DNA of 64,000 bases from Phoronis australis (taxonomy: Eukaryota > Phoronida > Phoronidae), in the NCBI GenBank assembly GCA_002633005.1, contig NMRA01000141.1, positions 490,326 through 554,325 on the forward strand, given 5' to 3'. The notes beneath the pieces were generated by a model, which made no database searches, had not been told where the DNA came from, and saw only the letters and a program-made list of their open reading frames with translations. Below, in pieces: positions 35,994 through 46,864 of this stretch. The position numbers were made by a program, and so were the translations under genes. The stretch's first letter is position 1. Each line of letters opens with the position of its first letter.

Positions 35994-37389
35994 CCAGGGC
36001 CCGGTCTCCAATCTCCGTACTCAGACTCATACTCATACTCGAGATTTCATACTCAAAATCGTGCTCACTGGAGTCGTACTCAAAAAAGCGTATCTAATGT
36101 CGTATTTCGAGTAAACTCCAAACGTGCTCAAATCTGACACTCATACTCGAGTTGCTATGGAACTCTTTATGATGTGAAATCCAAAATCACGCAAAGCCGC
36201 GCTGATTCATCGCTCCCTATTGGAATAGACCACCCCAGGAACTAGGCCTACATTATCGTCTGCTGTCGCTACAACTACAAGAGTATGTCTATAACGTGGA
36301 ATTTTGAGTGTTCTGTAACTGTTATTCATTTTTTAGTTTCAATAAATATTCTTATGCCATTTCTTTGATACACTTGGCCAATTATTAAGCTTTACTTCTT
36401 GAGTTCCTCACCCAGTCCCGAAAATGTCTTAAGAAATATGTAACAGCTTATCACATTACATCTCTGTTGCTAATTCAGTCTTGACATAAACCCATTGCTG
36501 TGTAGGCCTACGCTGATGTCAAACTTTGATACTGTATCTTTGTATTTTACCGGGATGTATCAAGTGAGTTGACATTTGGCACGTGAGTTAAAAAACAATA
36601 CTTGTGCAGGCATTCAGAGTTCACCAGTGGCAGTGAACGGGACGAGACGTCTACTTAGAAATCGGCAAACAAAATCTGGAATTCCATTTGGGGATTGAGG
36701 AATTATAGATGACTAAGTTATGATGAGAAATGTACCTGACAGGGAAGCGAACTTTTTTTAACTTCCCTCCCCTCCTCGTCTTTTGGAAACCCTACAAAAC
36801 GTAGGCACACATACCGAAATAAGGGCAGCACAAACTTCTCACACGACTTTTCCCACAACTGCTTTCGACGCTTGTTATGACTCGCCGACAAGGGATTACA
36901 ATGCGCCTGTTGCCAGGAATTGTAGAGGTAGAATGGCGGCCGTAACATACAGTGATACGGCGGGTTAATAAGGTGAAGAATAAGAAGATTTAAGATGAAA
37001 ACTATTATCTCTGAACTGAAATTGAAGTGCTGAGATACGGTAAGAGGACTTATTTTTTTTAGATTTGCTGTGTTTCTTGGTTCCCTTTCGATATTTTGTT
37101 CTCTGGCTCGTATTTATTTTCGAGTACGATTTCAAGCACACTGCCATACCAAACTTGAAATTTGAGCATAGACTCCGAATTTTTACTCAAAATCGTACTC
37201 GAAATATAGATGAGATACACTTCAGTTCGAGTACACTCGAAAACTGAGTACGTGCTCGAAATTTCGAGTACAGATTTTTCGAGTATGACATTGAATACAC
37301 CAAAGCTGAGTCTGTACTCGAGTTGAGTATGAAGTGTGAGTTTGAGCATGATTCGAGTCTGAGTACGGAGATTGGAGACCGGGCCCTGG
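35994..37389. mobile_element. CGAGTA-rich inverted-repeat element, family H
   Basis: The left end CCAGGGCCCGGTCTCCAATC and the right end, its complement, match for about 36 bp up to CTCCGTACTCAGACTC. Both arms then consist of many ACTCGAGT / TACTCGAAA words. The central 900 bp is unique and shows no transposase. It could be one 1.4-kb non-autonomous element or two facing partial copies. No target duplication is clear. Confidence 0.68.
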
Positions 37390-38010
37390 ATATGCCTAGA
37401 GGTAAGGTGTACTTATAATTTTCTACCACCGAGCGGTAGCGATAAGAGATACCGAAAAATTAACACTAAAATTTAATTGTGTGATCGAAGGGTATCGGCT
37501 GTTATTGTACGTCAAAAATCTTAGTACTTGGTCTATACACCTTTATGAATGACGATAATCAAGTTGTTGACGTTAGTGCATATACCCAGCTTAGAAATTA
37601 GGTCGTCGTGCTCGGTATTCCACATAATCGGGAATCATTTTAGAAAAACGTCGTTGCCTATATGGCAGTTGACCACTGGGCCTCAAATATGAGCCAATTT
37701 GGAGGCCTTTTGAGTCATGTTAGTATTTGTTGTCCTTTTACAAATTCAATTTTTGGGATGGAGGGCTACATTACAACGCGTGTGATTTCGAATTCTGTGC
37801 CTCCGTAGTTTACGCGGCGAGCAGTGATTGGTCTAAACCCTAACTGCATTTCATTTTAATTAAACACAAATTCACGGTGGGGATCTGTATTTTCACAACA
37901 TGCTAGAAGACCTCTTATCGCTTACTTTGTTGTTTTGGATACTCTTAACAGTTTTGATCAGTTGGCCTGTGTTGACGTGTTATACAGAGTCTGAATCCCA
38001 GGAAAATTGC
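37390..38010. other. Intergenic, no gene seen
   Basis: No exon or repeat can be supported. An ATG at 37900 opens a frame that runs into the minisatellite. Confidence 0.35.
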
Positions 38011-38450
38011 GGTACTGGCCAATGGCCTGTACCAGTCTGGTACCACCCTCTGGCCCATCGGCACCGGTCTGCATGGTACCTGTTGCACACGTTTTTTTGC
38101 GCCGGCCCGATGCTGGAGCCGGTACCAGGCCCAATACCGGGCAAATACCATCCCCGTACTGTACTGGTACATGTTAGATGTTACCATATTAGTGCCTGCA
38201 AACCAGTACGAAGCCAGTACCGGGTTGGTGCTGTAGCAGTACCGGACCGATACCGGGCCAGTTCTGGATTGGTGCTAGACTGGTGGGACGGTGCAGAAGT
38301 GGTGCTGAAGCGGTATCAGACTAATACCAGAGAGACGGTAATTAACCAGTACTCACGGTCTGGTACCATAGTGTCATTGGGCCGATACCAGACATGGGAA
38401 TAGATGAATATAAAACCAGAACAGCACTGAGCTGGTGCCATACAGGCACT
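38011..38450. repeat. 11-bp-phased degenerate minisatellite (GGTACC-type)
   Basis: Words of the type CCGGTACCGG/CCAGTACTGG recur at a step of 11 bp. TAC- or TGC-like cores lie at 38207, 38218, 38229, 38240, 38251, 38262, 38273, 38284, then 38303, 38314, 38325, and again 38339 and 38350. Earlier ones are at 38123, 38135, 38146, 38157 and 38168. The 167-codon frame 37900-38403 crosses it and is best explained as a by-product. Confidence 0.8.
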
Positions 38451-39100
38451 CTATGGTTTATACATTGCATGCGTTAAGTGTGTTTTGCTTGACAATATGA
38501 CAAAAATGAGGCGTGATTGTGCTACAGGTTTAATGAGTCCGTTTTTCCGAGTTGAGCAATCACAGTGGGAAATTTTCATGCGCCAATGAAGCGGGGAGCA
38601 TTCCTAAATTTATCGCCGATAATGGATTATTGTGGTGGTATCGAGTGGTTACGAGATTCCATCCATCATGACGGGTAATGATTCGTTAGTACGCGCTATT
38701 TTCATCCTGAATTAAGCGAAAATGAATCTACATGTTTACCGTAATAACGCGGAAGCGGTATTTAGTTGTCCGTTTTGCTGTGGCTTGTGCTGTGTATTCA
38801 TATTACGGTAAGGAATATTATTTATAAGACCGATTTTATGAGTGAAAATGGACTAATTCGATTTTCGATTTTAGCCAGCTTAACAAGAAGAATGTAACTT
38901 TAAATATGCCTTGCATAGCAGTAGTGTGTACATATAATTACGTTATCTAATGCATCCGTTTCTACACCTTTTAGCCTTTTTCATTGTTGGGTCGTAAACA
39001 AGAAAGCTCATGTAACGCACACGAAGGTCAGCTGTCGATGGAAACAAGATGACTTCACGAACAGGTCGGGTTACCTTTGCAAAAATATTTTAGAACTGTA
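38451..39100. other. Intergenic, no gene seen
   Basis: AT-rich sequence with no supported exon, between the minisatellite and the first TTAA-type element. Confidence 0.35.
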
Positions 39101-39391
39101 TTAAAGGAGAATGCCACCCGATTTACCTGTTTTTTACCGTCTTCATCGGTCTCGTATACGGTCTATCTCATCTCGCCGAGAGGTGTCGCGTTAACCTATG
39201 AGGAAGGTGAGTACATGACGCAGCGACGTCAGTGGTTCTTCAGTTGAGTGTGTGCCACTATAGACCTAATTCACGCCGACAGGAGGCGTGTTCCAAAACG
39301 AGGCTGGCTACGATAGCTTTGTTGGCTTATCGGCATAGTTGTATTCCGCGTTGCTCGACCGGCTAGAAAAATACGGACACTCAACCTTCTG

Positions 39392-39500
39392 TTTTACAGT
39401 CCCTCAGGACGTTGAAGTTCGGAAACGTTGGGTCGTGTCATAAGCCGTGACGAAGGAAAATACGTACGTGTAAAATTTATAAATGTTTTTGACGAGTTAG
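39392..39500 (+). pseudogene. THAP-domain remnant in element K copy 1
   Basis: THAP domains are zinc-dependent DNA-binding modules found in several transposases. Here FTVPQDVEVRKRWVV, then after a frame change SRDEGKYVRVK, matches the F-x-P-x-D...R-x-x-W centre of the domain. The Cys pair and the C-x-x-H end are not recognisable, so the frame is dead. A CTGTTTTACAG acceptor-like site lies directly before it. Confidence 0.5.
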
Positions 39501-39986
39501 ATCATATGTTTTTTGTCGTACCTTGGTTGCCGAACATCATAGCAACGACTGGAGAATCGTGGGCCAGTCAGGCTGTGTTTTCATACTACGGGTTCAAACG
39601 TGATGCATTTTTCTTTCCAAAAAGGACAGGGTCATCAATCCCTCGATTTTGAAAAATCACGTGAAATACCCCCCACTACTAGGCCCAAAAATTCCCCTAG
39701 TGATTGAAAATTTCTCTCCGAAGCTCAAATCACCTGCAACCACACAGGTGACAATTTGAAAGTGCACAAAATGCTACTTGAGACAGAGCCTATGACAACT
39801 CTTGGAACAGGGCGGAGGTGCTATTGATGGTGATCAGGAGGTAGAAATTTCCCCTCACTCGGCGAAAAATTCCCCTCAGAGAAGGCACAAGCACAAGTTT
39901 CCCATCGGATGAACGAGGCCCCTGAAGAAACATGATAACTATGCTTGCTTAAACGAGGTTATTCTTTGGACGAACGAATTAGGTGT

Positions 39987-41322
39987 TTTAATTTTAAAAT
40001 TCAGTTTGGTCCAGATTGATATTTGAAACCTAACACATGAATTAGACGTAAGAATTATTAAAACCAAGAAAGAAGAATTAATGATCAATTAATTCTTATT
40101 TTCAATTACGAGCCTGGTTTTTTATTTTAATAAAAATTTATTTAATAACGTCAATTATTTTTTCTTATCAATGACAAATCAACTATTAGTCCCGGTAGTC
40201 CCTATCTCACCAGGACCTAGGCTATGCTTGGTGTTAATATTCTTGATCAACAAATTAAACCAAATGTGGCAGCAAAATACAATGAGTCACAAGTGTCGAA
40301 TGTCTGTTCAACTCGTCAACAATACGATCAGATGACCTGGTTCGTAAAGAAAGCATTTTATCAACAATTCACAAGAAGAAACGTAACCCTGCCGGGCATT
40401 CAGCATAATACCTAATCCGTAACACTACGATCGCCGCAATTTGGTCATATTTACTTTTCATGTTTCGAACCTAGTATTCCGAAACAAAAATTACACCCTT
40501 TCGTCAGACAACTCTTTGGTGCATTGACATGTTCTCTAATGTATTTTTCTACGTCTCTGTGGTTAATTATCGGCACATTTTTAAGATTTAATATCCAGGT
40601 TGGACTAGAAATACCGGCCATTTAACTCACGCAACGTCAACTTCCGCTTTGTTTAGGAGGCACAGACAGAACAGTTCTCACTGGGTTTTGCCCAGCAAAA
40701 CCCACATCACTTGATTTGACACCTTTTCTTCACTCTGTCAAAAACAGGATGCAAAGAATGACATGTTTTCAGTTATTTCACATAAAAAGCCCTGCAGATG
40801 AGCGCAGAAACTTTATTCTCTCTTGTATTTTTGACCCTTTCAATCCCACTGAAAACCAAGCTAGACTATGAAAAATAGGGGCAAAAAAAGTGCAAAATCA
40901 GCACTTTTCACCCCCAAAACACCACTTCCTTGCCAATTCACGACTAAAACTAACAATAGGTTCTGAAAGCAAATTTCCCACAGATTCCGAAAATGTGGTC
41001 CAAAAGTACTGTCAATAACTAGTTTTTTGGCAATTCTGGCTTGTTTGAGGGCTACCTAAAATCGCAGCCAATTTCTCAGTCGCTACTCAGCAATGCACAC
41101 TTGCAACCGGGGGCCGCCATCTTGAAGAAGAGTGCAGCTACAGCCGTGAAAGTGGCCCTTTTTATTCTCAGCATCTTCACAAATGCAAGCAAACCACATT
41201 CACTGAGCCTACATGCAATGCCCACCTACAAAATGCAAATTGGCCGCGGCCGCCGCCTAACTATTCAGTGCCACCTTACTTATTGCAGTGAGCCTCGCTT
41301 TGGATTTTAATGTCCGCCACGT
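39987..41322 (-). mobile_element. 1.3-kb dispersed element R, copy 2, nested in element K
   Basis: The tract is bounded by an 11-bp direct repeat GAATTAGGTGT (39976-39986 and 41323-41333), which is the target duplication of its insertion. From 40031 on it is collinear with 24816-26118. Read on the minus strand it ends with an A-rich AAAATTAAAA next to the target repeat. A variable-length target duplication plus an A-rich end suggests insertion by target-primed reverse transcription, but no coding region for it is visible. Confidence 0.78.
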
Positions 41323-42240
41323 GAATTAGGTGTACTGATGAAGCCAAGCCATGAAACTGGGAGGGAAGTGGGTATATCGTTTTTTTTATTTTCTCGAGAA
41401 CCCGAAATGCTTCGGATTTAATTTTCAACTTTGGAAACCGAGTGACAAGGCTGCTTAATTTACGTTCATGATGCCTGCAGTCCGGCCGCCGTCTACGGGC
41501 CTAATCGAGATCCGGCCGAGCCACTGGGTTACATCGAGCGTTTTGTGTGTTTAGAACTGAAAAAGTCGCAAGTCTAAAATTACAACTCACGGCTTTGCTC
41601 TCCGGTCTGTATTTCACGGAAGAATAATTCTAATTTATCACCGAACATATCCAAACCTCCCGCGACCGACCTCGGTAAGTTGTGTTAAAAATTTCTGTAA
41701 ATCCGTAACAGAGAAATAAAACAACTCGTTTGTTTAAAAACTCAAGATATTTGTAAGGGTTTTGTATCGAATTTGATGATTTATTGGTGTAAAGCGATGA
41801 AGTCCAGTGATAACCTGACGCCAATAAGCGTGTTGTGAACAGACTGTGTTAGATCCATGACGTCATCGGTTGATTTTAGCACCTCCGTCTGGTGTCAGGT
41901 AAAAGAACTGAACTTGATGTTATCGCGAGGAACTACTCGATCTAAATTGAGACAAAATACGTTGTTTTGGTGGCATTCTCCTTTAAAACAGCAACCGACG
42001 TCTTAAACTCAAGTGGCAATGGTGGATGTTACATCGAAAAAATAATCTCGCCTTTTAAAGCGGTTAGTACATGCAGAGCGAGCCGGTTGTTGGAATTCAT
42101 TGCAAATTGGTGAAAATGTGACAATATATCGATTGTGTAAATTCCACAGACGATGTCCTGATCGATTAACAGAGTGAGTGCAGGATATTCCACAAACACC
42201 AAGAAGTATCGGGAGCCAGGAAATGCCTCCGTTTTATTAA

Positions 42241-43908
42241 AGGAGCATGCCACCCAAAAAACAACCTAATTTGTATCAATTTAGATCGAGTAGTTCTACT
42301 CCATAACGACACGTACGGTTGCGTTACCTGACGGCAGAAGGAGGTGTTGAAATTATCCAATGACGTCATCGGTTTCACACGCAGTCTGTTCAGCAGTTCA
42401 CAGCACGGGTTACTGGTGTCAGCTTATCGCTTGAAGTCATCGGCGTTTAACACCAATAAATCATCAAACTTCGATGTAAAACCCTTAAAAATACACCGAG
42501 TTTTTATAAAAACGTGTTGTTTTATTTCTCTCTTACGAATTTATTGGTATTTGGACACACCGTTGCCTACAAAGTTCGTCAGGCCCAAGGAGTTTGGGGG
42601 CCTGTTCGGAGATAATTTCGAAGTATTTTCCGTGAGATACAAACAGCAGAACCTAGATCTGTGTTGTTTAGACTTGTGATTTTTTTGAGTTCTAAACACA
42701 AACCGCTTGTTATCCTGGCCAGTGGCTCGGAGCCCGATCAGGCCCGTCGCGGCCGGTCGGATTGACTCGTTATCCCGGCCAGTGGCTCGGAAACTTATCC
42801 GACATCACGAACATAAACCAGCCTAAGTTCAGTGGAAATTAAACTTCCAGTCAAGAAAATACTATACGAGTGAGCCAAAGTAATGTGCACCTGATTATGT
42901 TGGTCTAGCCACGAAACTGCAAATCTACTTACTCGTCGGGGGCCGCGAATTCAGGTTCTGCTTTGGCCACAGCACCGTCAGGGCAGAAGTTGTACATTGA
43001 CAATCATTATTTGAGTAATGTAAATGTAAATAAAGATTTCCCTAACACCTGGCCGTGGGATGGAAATCGAGTTGCTTCACAACAGTTTCTGCCAGCAAAC
43101 ACTAAATTAGCATGAGCTCACTCGGCCTCGGTGTCCCGGCCATCAATTAGTTTTATTGCACCTACAGCCGGTAACGCAGTGATTTATTCATCGCTGGCTT
43201 CTCAAATCATTTGCACTCACGAACACTCCAAAGGACTTACAAATTGCATCTAATGAGACAGACTTTGTTTCAGTTTTATGTAAGTATTGGTTGGGGTGAA
43301 AATAATTCATTTTGAAACAGAACGCTCAGTAATAAACGCCAACATGGCAACTCGCAATCCCGACTTAGTACGAGTTAGAGCTCATCAGTCCCGACTTCGC
43401 AGGTGGATCGTTAAGTTTTACAGGCTATCAATTCGAACAGGAATACAGTGATGAAGAAATACTAGAGGGGCGCGTGAACAAGCTCAGACAACGGAACGTA
43501 TGGAGTTATTTGGCCGGTAAGCCGGCATTCGTCAGGCACTGTCAACGTCTGCAGGCCACAGACACGGAGATGTTTCACGGCCTCATACTTGCTATTTACA
43601 GCGTACATTTCATTCTTCACTATGAGCCACTTCCTAAGCATTTCGGACTCTCGAAGAAGTAAAAAAAAATAACGATATACCCGCTTTCCTCGCAGCTGCT
43701 TAGTTCGGACAAGCGGGAACGACACATAGCAACATAGCGGCATTCACTCTGCGTATGAACCACTGACGTCGCTAGCGTCGTTTCTTACCTTCCTCACAGG
43801 TTAACGCGACACCTCTTGGCAAGGTAAGGTCGACCGTATGCGTGGCGATGTGGATATAGACCGATTAAGACGGCAACAACGACTAATTAAATCGGGTGGC
43901 ATTCTCCT
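42241..43908 (-). mobile_element. TTAA-flanked Kolobok-like element K, copy 2
   Basis: It starts AGGAGCATGCCACCC and ends GGGTGGCATTCTCCT, with TTAA just outside both ends (42237-42240 and 43909-43912). It is 1.67 kb, in reverse orientation to copy 1 and separated from it by about 250 bp. It keeps a THAP remnant at its right end on the minus strand. No complete transposase is visible. Confidence 0.85.
43530..43745 (-). pseudogene. THAP-domain remnant in element K copy 2
   Basis: In the minus-strand frame YRYFFLLLRESEMLRKWL followed by HLRVCGLQ fits the THAP pattern of a YF-LP stretch, an LR-WL word and a later R-x-C-x-x-H position. In another frame just upstream, LCVVPACPN fits the first Cys pair. 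The frame is interrupted and the final His is lost, so this is a relic. The plus-strand frame 43474-43662 is its antisense shadow. Confidence 0.55.
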
Positions 43909-44116
43909 TTAACTGGTGCATGCCGGAGATAATACAAACAGTGTTGACAGTGAACATTGGCGATGGAAACTGCCAAGTGCACGCTTGCATAAAAGTAACA
44001 GGGCTCTTTCAGTACCAAAGGTGTGGTTTGTTAGTATATTTATAATAAAATGCACATATGTTTAAGCTTTGTGTAGCCTAGTACCATGGGAATATCTGTA
44101 CTATCCCAGGGGCGGC

Positions 44117-44211
44117 AAGTGACCTCGCAGGTGGCGCTGCTTGCTCCAAGTAACCTCGCAGGTGACGTTGCTTACTCCAAGTGAACTCTCGCAGGTGACG
44201 CTGCTTGCTCC
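44117..44211. repeat. 31-33-bp minisatellite, three units
   Basis: Units of 31, 31 and 33 bp start AAGTGACCTCGCAGGTGGCG (44117), then at 44148 and 44179, each ending GCTTGCTCC or GCTTACTCC. Confidence 0.93.
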
Positions 44212-45469
44212 ACGAGTCTTTGGAAATTTCACATTTAGCTTTTCCGCTGCAACCAATCAGAAAGCTCAAATTTTCCCCATTTGTATTGAAGTTATGATTA
44301 AGTTAAAACTTATATGCAACTTATCTCATGTGGTTTAATCTTTTTACTCGAAACCAAATGCGAAATTATTTTAAACATTTTCCATCTTACGATGGTACGA
44401 ACTCAAGATAAGTGCAGAATAATTACTCTCTACTCGAATGTCTATTTCGAATCAAGGATTCATCTAGTACTCGTGATCCATTATGAGTTGCCTAAAAAGA
44501 GAACGGAAACTGAAACGCTTATCTACGGCCATTGCCCCGTGATCGAAAAAAGTCTCTACACTATCTGACTTCAAAACATCACATATTCTCTCCAACAGTT
44601 TAACAGAACTGGCTGACCAGTTGTCTTTCTTTGGAAAGACGGCTTATGAGAACAAAAATGTTAGACACGCACCAAAAGGGGAATAGTCTGAGTCACTCTC
44701 CTTCCATGCAGCATCGGTGCATCTTCCAGTAACATATGAACGGTTGTACGATTTCACAAAACAGGCAAAGAATGGCAATTGATTCCATCATTTGAGTTCC
44801 TCGTGAGTGGTCCTTTAAATAAAATGGACTTGGATAAGTAAAAACCGAAAAAGGTAGTCGTTGATGCGATCAGAGGGCTCCTCTATGAGTCGGTAATTAT
44901 ATCGCATGATGTACACTTCCAAAACAGGAAAACAGAAAGCAACACATGACTCCATTAGTCCTTACCGGAGAGGGGTCCGTAGAGAAATGCAGCTTTAAAT
45001 TCCCTAAAGATCTGATATCTGATTAGATATCTGAATCAATTTACTCTGGAAAGTCTGTGTATCAATAAATCAATAGGTATTCTCGAACTTTTTGGAGCTT
45101 GTCTCCATTATCGTTCTCACTGCAGTAAATGTCCTGACATGGGGCTCCCAAAGAGTAAATCCACCACTGGTAGATGTTAAATGGTCTCTAAAATTATCTC
45201 TTTTCTGTATGTTTCGCTGTATTATTCTTTGCTCGACTGCCTTAGTCTACTTCCCGTCCTATACGCTTAAGCGAGTGGCTACGAGGGTTTCACTACACCT
45301 GCAAATAACTGGGAGCACGCACCCTCTCGATTTTTTACAGAAAGTGGGTTTATGGCACCTTTAAGATTTAAACAACGTGTGGCGCACTTAAGTGACAATG
45401 TTTTAAATTTGCAATGCCGGCTAGTACGATGTGGTTAAAGGTTACATCAGTTGCTGACTGAACAGTCCT
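44212..45469. other. Intergenic, no gene seen
   Basis: Possible upstream region of the SGNH gene. At 44745-44990 two diverged units with CAAAACAGG and GATTCCAT/GACTCCAT words resemble a stretch near 30530-30610. I could not find an upstream exon. Confidence 0.35.
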
Positions 45470-45611
45470 CATGGGCGGCGCAGCACTATAAAAATCCACC
45501 TAAAGCCCCCTCAGCCCCTCTGTGGTGCACCGCCTATAGACCATATGCGGCCTAGCACTCACGGTGGGGGACTATACCCCCCCCCCAGCCCCCTATGGTG
45601 TGCCGCCCATG
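45470..45611 (+). mobile_element. Dimeric palindromic mini-element, copy 4
   Basis: It is the closest relative of the 17256 copy, sharing the GCACCGCCTATAGACCAT joint, bounded by CATGGGCGGCGCAG and GTGCCGCCCATG. It ends 18 bp before the first plausible ATG of the SGNH gene, so open frame beginning at 45545 is partly repeat sequence. Confidence 0.82.
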
Positions 45612-45628
45612 GACCTCATTTCATACGC

Positions 45629-46864
45629 ATGAATTTTGCAATTTATATTTCAGTATTTCACCTCAAACCGAAATGGAGAACTTGGAAGTCATTGATTATT
45701 GTGGCAACAGCCCTGCACTGCGCTATGACAATGTATTTCCTTTTTCTCAAGACTGAAGACACGACAGACAATGAGTTGTTAAGGAGCATGCGAAGATCAG
45801 CAGTTTATTCCAGGAAATTTCGACAAACAAATCGTGTGACATTGAATGAAACCCTTGCAATCAGGTCAAAGTCATATCAATCCGCTTTAAACCTTTCGCG
45901 GAAATTTTCCTTGTCCCCGGTTTTCAAAACAACATCATCGATTCTGAGCAGCACGTCTACCGTTGCCACGTGCTCAACAATGAAACAGGCGACATCAAGC
46001 GGCCAATGGGTAAAACGTGGAAACAGGGCTCTTTGGGAGCCTTCCGCTTGTGCTTTACCGAGAACCGATACTCCGCTGACAAAACATCCTTTAAAAAGAC
46101 TAGTTTTAATGGGAGATTCGAACACATGGAGACTTTGCAATTACTTACGTTGGACACTTGATTGCCGAGGTCGATTCTTGAAGTCTGAAAATGGAAGGTG
46201 TGCCCTTGGTAACTACTTGGAAGTTGAAAACTCATTAAAATGGAAACCGCCCAAGGACGGACGGGAAGGGCCTCAACACTTTGGCAAGAGTCACCCACGC
46301 TGCACCGACTGCTCCGGTTGTGATTCGTCATTGTTCCGATGCCAGAATGGTCTGCTGATGAGTTTAGAGTACATATCTGTAGAATACGCTAGAGACGTAA
46401 CAGTGCAGTCAAAAAAGTATGCCACTACACAGGAAAACGTTGTCGATTATTTGAATAGAACTGGGCCTCCAACAGCTATTGTATTTAATAATGGCGTGCA
46501 CGACCTTAAGTACTCGAACGTGAGTGCTTACAGAGATAATCTACTTTGGTATACGAATTTGTTAAAAACCAATTTTCCAAATGCCAAAATTCTCTTCATT
46601 AACACCGCTACCGTTGCTGAGAAAAATGTGCCCCTTCAATTTAATAAAATTACTGACAATAAGCTCATAGCTCACCAAAATGCTGACGCCAAGAAAATCA
46701 TGGAGAATTTAAACGTGGCTTACCTCGACAATTTTCAGTTGAGCAATAATTCATTCGTACTTGAAAATTATCGTGGGAGTGATGCTATACATTTAATTCC
46801 CGAATATTACAGACATCTGGCTCAGCTTTTGCGCTTTCAATTCGAACTGTGGTTCCTCACATAG
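45629..46864 (+). CDS. SGNH/PC-esterase-like type II membrane protein
   Basis: Enzymes of this type add or remove O-acetyl groups on sugars in the secretory pathway; the substrate here is unknown. From ATG 45629 the product has 411 residues: a short basic cytosolic start, one membrane segment (about 20-40, WKSLIIVATALHCAMTMYFL), a stem, and a lumenal domain. That domain opens with SGQWVKRG...W-P-C, as PC-esterases do, and carries GDSNTWRL (GDS 162-164), NNGVHD (287-292) and DAIH near the end (385-388), the expected Ser, Gly/Asn and Asp-His catalytic blocks. A Cys-rich CTDCSGC segment follows the first block. Several N-glycosylation sites fit the lumenal side. The frame is open upstream to 45545, but that part is transposon sequence. 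An acceptor-like TTTATATTTCAG ends at 45653, so the first residues may come from an unseen exon instead. Confidence 0.8.
   Translation: MNFAIYISVFHLKPKWRTWKSLIIVATALHCAMTMYFLFLKTEDTTDNELLRSMRRSAVYSRKFRQTNRVTLNETLAIRSKSYQSALNLSRKFSLSPVFKTTSSILSSTSTVATCSTMKQATSSGQWVKRGNRALWEPSACALPRTDTPLTKHPLKRLVLMGDSNTWRLCNYLRWTLDCRGRFLKSENGRCALGNYLEVENSLKWKPPKDGREGPQHFGKSHPRCTDCSGCDSSLFRCQNGLLMSLEYISVEYARDVTVQSKKYATTQENVVDYLNRTGPPTAIVFNNGVHDLKYSNVSAYRDNLLWYTNLLKTNFPNAKILFINTATVAEKNVPLQFNKITDNKLIAHQNADAKKIMENLNVAYLDNFQLSNNSFVLENYRGSDAIHLIPEYYRHLAQLLRFQFELWFLT

Larger units (their letters stand above)
39105..41982 (+). mobile_element. TTAA-flanked Kolobok-like element K, copy 1 (with nested insert)
   Basis: It starts AGGAGAATGCCACC and ends GGTGGCATTCTCCT, and TTAA lies just outside each end (39101-39104 and 41983-41986). 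Its left arm equals the complement of 43750-43908, and its right arm (about 41490-41982) the complement of 42241-42790. It therefore belongs to the same family as copy 2 in opposite orientation. Without the nested repeat at 39987-41322 it is about 1.5 kb. A THAP-like coding piece lies at 39392-39500. TTAA targets and THAP domains together suggest the Kolobok superfamily, though piggyBac-like elements share the target. Confidence 0.83.

Noticed and set aside
37900-38403. 167-codon frame with a hydrophobic start
   Set aside because: Most of it runs across the 11-bp minisatellite, and the repeat period is not a multiple of three; no domain is visible.
43474-43662. Plus-strand frame with a KLRQRN start, considered as a second transposon protein
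   Set aside because: It is the antisense of the THAP-like frame, which explains the openness better.
45545-45628. ATG at 45545 as the start of the SGNH gene
   Set aside because: The 28 added residues are encoded by the end of a palindromic transposon copy also found at three other places.
45970-46331. Frames on both strands within the SGNH gene
   Set aside because: Shadows of the 411-residue frame, which alone carries the catalytic blocks.
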